This document shows, one piece after another, positions 61,469 through 64,000 of a stretch of DNA of 64,000 nt. A model generated the notes under the pieces. That model saw only the letters and a list, made by a program, of their open reading frames with translations. It had not been told where the DNA came from and searched no databases. A program made the position numbers and the translations under genes. The DNA is from Bhargavaea cecembensis DSE10 (GTDB lineage: Bacteria; Bacillota; Bacilli; Bacillales_A; Planococcaceae), in NCBI RefSeq assembly GCF_000348905.1, contig NZ_AOFT01000005.1:1-64000 (forward strand), in the 5' to 3' direction. How positions within the stretch are numbered: the stretch's first letter is position 1; each line of letters starts with the position of its first letter.

Positions 61469-62695
61469 ATGGGTAAGAAAGTCGTTCTCGCCTACTCGGG
61501 CGGTCTGGATACATCGGTTGCAATTGCCTGGCTCAAGGAAAAAGGATATGACGTCGTCGCGGTCTGCCTCGATGTCGGTGAAGGGAAAGACCTGGAGTTC
61601 GTCAAAAACAAGGCGCTCGAAGTCGGCGCTTCCGAAAGCTTCATGATCGACGCGAAAAAAGAATTCGCCGAGGAGTTCGTCCTCACATCGCTCCAGGGGC
61701 ACACCATGTATGAAAACAAATACCCGCTCGTCTCCGCGCTGTCGCGCCCGCTCATTTCGAAAAAGCTCGTCGAAATCGCGCATGAAACAGGTGCAACTGC
61801 AGTGGCACACGGCTGCACGGGCAAGGGGAACGACCAGGTGCGCTTTGAAGTATCGATCAATGCACTGGATCCGTCCCTCGAAGTCATTGCACCGGTCCGC
61901 GAATGGAGCTGGTCGCGTGAAGAAGAGATCGAATACGCGAAAGAGCGCAATATCCCGATCCCGGTCAACCTCGACAGCCCGTACTCGATCGACCAGAACC
62001 TGTGGGGCCGTGCCAACGAATGCGGCATCCTCGAAAATCCGTGGATCGCGCCTCCGGAAGATGCCTATGACCTGACGGCTTCCATCGAAGACGCGCCGGA
62101 TACGCCGGACGTCATCGAACTCGAATTCGTCAAAGGGGTTCCGGTATCGCTGAACGGCGAGAAAAAGGAACTGCACGAACTGATCCTTGAGCTGAATGAC
62201 CTGGCAGGCAAGCACGGCATCGGACGCATCGACCACGTCGAGAACCGCCTTGTCGGCATCAAGTCCCGTGAAGTGTACGAGTGCCCGGCGGCGATGACGC
62301 TGCTGACGGCTCACAAAGAGCTGGAAGACATCACGCTCGTCAAGGAACTCGCGCACTTCAAGCCGGTCGTCAGCAAGAAGCTTACGGAACTCATCTACGA
62401 AGGCCTCTGGTTCTCGCCGCTTACGAAAGCACTTCAGGCCTTCCTGAAAGAAACCCAGCAGTTCGTCAACGGCACGGTCCGCGTAAAACTCTTCAAGGGC
62501 CATGCGATCGTCGAAGGCCGCAAGTCGGACAACTCCCTTTATGACGAAAAACTCGCGACTTATACGAAGGAAGACGAGTTCAACCACGCATCCGCCGTCG
62601 GATTCATCGAGCTGTGGGGCCTCCCGACAAAAGTCCATGCATCCGTCAACAAAGCTGCTGATTCCGCGAAGCAGCCGGAGAAGGTGCAGTCATGA
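61469..62695 (+). CDS. argG: Argininosuccinate synthase
   Basis: It condenses citrulline and aspartate using ATP. At 408 residues it has the N-type ATP pyrophosphatase motif [17 protein letters not shown], then [35 protein letters not shown] and a C-terminal [19 protein letters not shown] 61469 follows ACGGAGGG. It is the first gene of argGH, under the ARG-box region, and overlaps argH by 4 bases. Confidence 0.97.
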   Translation: MGKKVVLAYSGGLDTSVAIAWLKEKGYDVVAVCLDVGEGKDLEFVKNKALEVGASESFMIDAKKEFAEEFVLTSLQGHTMYENKYPLVSALSRPLISKKLVEIAHETGATAVAHGCTGKGNDQVRFEVSINALDPSLEVIAPVREWSWSREEEIEYAKERNIPIPVNLDSPYSIDQNLWGRANECGILENPWIAPPEDAYDLTASIEDAPDTPDVIELEFVKGVPVSLNGEKKELHELILELNDLAGKHGIGRIDHVENRLVGIKSREVYECPAAMTLLTAHKELEDITLVKELAHFKPVVSKKLTELIYEGLWFSPLTKALQAFLKETQQFVNGTVRVKLFKGHAIVEGRKSDNSLYDEKLATYTKEDEFNHASAVGFIELWGLPTKVHASVNKAADSAKQPEKVQS

Positions 62696-64000
62696 CGGAA
62701 AAGCTCTGGGGCGGCCGTTTCCAAAAGACCGCCGAGGAGTGGGTCGACGAATTCGGCGCATCGATCGGCTTTGACCGGGAGCTTGTCCTCGAGGATCTTG
62801 AGGGCAGCACCGCTCATGTGAAGATGCTCGGCAAATGCGGCATCTTGACGCAAGAAGAAACGGATGCGATCCTCGGCGGCCTGGAAAAGCTGAAGGAACA
62901 GGCGAAGGCGGATGAGCTGGAATATTCCGTCGAGCTTGAGGACATCCACCTGAACCTCGAGAAAAAGCTGACGGATGACATCGGGCCGGTCGGCGGCAAG
63001 CTCCACACCGGACGCAGCCGAAACGACCAGGTCGCGACCGACATGCACCTTTACCTGAAGGAGCGCACAAAGGAGATCATCGCGCTTACCGAGGACTTCC
63101 AGAAGGCCATCCTCGAGCAGGCGGAGGCCCATGTCGAGACGCTTGCGCCGGGATACACGCATCTCCAGCGCGCGCAGCCGGTATCGTTCGCCCATCATCT
63201 GATGGCGTACTTCTGGATGCTCGAGCGCGACAAAGGACGCTTCACGGACTCCCTGAAGCGCGTCGACCTGTCGCCGCTCGGCGCGGGGGCGCTTGCCGGG
63301 ACGACGTTCCCGATCGACCGCCATTATTCGGCGGAGCTGCTCGGCTTTGCCGGCGTGTACGAAAACAGCATGGACGCGGTGAGCGACCGGGACTTTATCG
63401 TGGAATTCCTGTCCGCTTCGTCGCTGCTCATGGCGCATCTGTCGCGCCTGGCCGAGGAAATCATCCTCTGGTCCAGCCAGGAATTCGGTTTTATCGAGCT
63501 GGATGATGCCTTCTCGACCGGCTCCAGTATCATGCCGCAGAAAAAGAACCCTGACATGGCGGAATTGATCCGCGGCAAGACCGGGCGCGTATACGGCAAC
63601 CTGATCGGCCTCCTGACGACGCTCAAAGGCCTGCCGCTCGCCTACAACAAGGACATGCAGGAAGACAAGGAAGGCATGTTCGACACGGTCAAGACCGTCA
63701 CCGGCTCACTCCGCATCTTCGCGGGCATGATCCGCACGATGACCGTGAACGCGGACGTCATGGAACAGGAGGTCAGCAAGGACTTCTCCAACGCCACAGA
63801 ACTTGCAGACTACCTGGCAGCCAAAGGCATGCCGTTCCGCGAAGCGCATGAAGTGACCGGCAAGCTGGTCTTCACCTGCATCCGGAAGGGCTGTGTCCTG
63901 AAGGACCTTTCCCTTTCCGACATGCAGGAAGAAAGTACGCTGATCGAAGAGGATATCTATGATGTCCTTGCGCCCGTCGCGGCCGTCCGCCGGAGAAATT
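62692..64000 (+). CDS. argH: Argininosuccinate lyase, incomplete at window edge
   Basis: It splits argininosuccinate to arginine and fumarate. It starts [20 protein letters not shown] at ATG 62692, which overlaps the argG stop. The family signature [20 protein letters not shown] and [17 protein letters not shown] are present. The reading frame stays open for 436 codons to the last base, and the family is usually about 460 residues, so only the last part lies outside. Confidence 0.97.
   Translation, partial: MTEKLWGGRFQKTAEEWVDEFGASIGFDRELVLEDLEGSTAHVKMLGKCGILTQEETDAILGGLEKLKEQAKADELEYSVELEDIHLNLEKKLTDDIGPVGGKLHTGRSRNDQVATDMHLYLKERTKEIIALTEDFQKAILEQAEAHVETLAPGYTHLQRAQPVSFAHHLMAYFWMLERDKGRFTDSLKRVDLSPLGAGALAGTTFPIDRHYSAELLGFAGVYENSMDAVSDRDFIVEFLSASSLLMAHLSRLAEEIILWSSQEFGFIELDDAFSTGSSIMPQKKNPDMAELIRGKTGRVYGNLIGLLTTLKGLPLAYNKDMQEDKEGMFDTVKTVTGSLRIFAGMIRTMTVNADVMEQEVSKDFSNATELADYLAAKGMPFREAHEVTGKLVFTCIRKGCVLKDLSLSDMQEESTLIEEDIYDVLAPVAAVRRRN

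Overview
This 64 kb window is chromosomal DNA from a member of the Bacillales. It is dense and GC-rich, and its gene order follows the yqgY-comG-gcv-yqh-spoIIIA-acc-fol-xse-isp-dxs-recN-spo0A-bkd-yqj segment of Bacillus subtilis. The high GC, the class II ribonucleotide reductase, the methylmalonyl-CoA genes and the eroded sporulation operon together suggest a Planococcaceae-type organism, for example near Bhargavaea or Planococcus. That placement is inference from gene content, not from a search. I see no prophage, insertion sequence, CRISPR array, tRNA or rRNA.

Layout. 0-4.8 kb: a small membrane gene (yqgY), the comGA-GG competence pseudopilus operon and aroK. 4.8-9.2 kb: a glycine riboswitch and gcvT-gcvPA-gcvPB. 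9.3-16.2 kb: yqhL (reverse), lipM, a B12-dependent ribonucleotide reductase behind two NrdR-box-like sites, yqhR, aroQ, a Xaa-Pro peptidase and efp. 16.3-16.6 kb: a degenerate tandem array with a strict 20-bp period. 16.7-19.4 kb: a reduced spoIIIA operon without spoIIIAA and spoIIIAB. 19.6-31 kb: accB-accC-yqhY-nusB-folD-xseA-xseB-ispA-dxs-tlyA-argR-recN. 31.4-33.3 kb: spoIVB and spo0A. 33.5-42.6 kb: a glycerophosphodiesterase, yqzF, and bkdR with a leucine dehydrogenase plus branched-chain keto-acid dehydrogenase operon. 42.8-50.5 kb: methylmalonyl-CoA mutase, MeaB, a frameshifted bacilliredoxin, the 31-residue Prli42 gene, methylmalonyl-CoA epimerase and an acyl-CoA carboxylase beta subunit. 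50.5-60.8 kb: a peptidase, dinB, rnz, helD, namA, T-box-controlled proC, and the yqjP/yqjQ pair. 60.9-64 kb: a His/Arg/Asp-rich protein and argG-argH (argH is cut by the window edge).

How the parts fit together. Leucine, valine and isoleucine degradation (bcd, lpdV, bkdAA, bkdAB, bkdB) yields branched acyl-CoAs for membrane lipids, and propionyl-CoA. The carboxylase, epimerase and mutase further on then convert propionyl-CoA to succinyl-CoA. Cobalamin is a shared need: nrdJ and mutAB use it, and MeaB protects the mutase. Lipoate made through LipM serves glycine cleavage H protein and the Bkd E2. ArgR is encoded here, and ARG-box-like sites lie in front of argG.

Most unusual points: the 20-bp array standing where spoIIIAA-AB would be; a BkdR that lacks the sigma-54 contact loop and sits behind a sigma-A-type promoter; a tandem NrdR-box pair exactly 32 bp apart; a brxB gene with two frame disruptions near its end; a rhodanese with Asp in place of the catalytic Cys; and a comGG reading frame running 146 bases into aroK. 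I did not find a clear-cut new multigene system. The window is mostly core genome, with local oddities.
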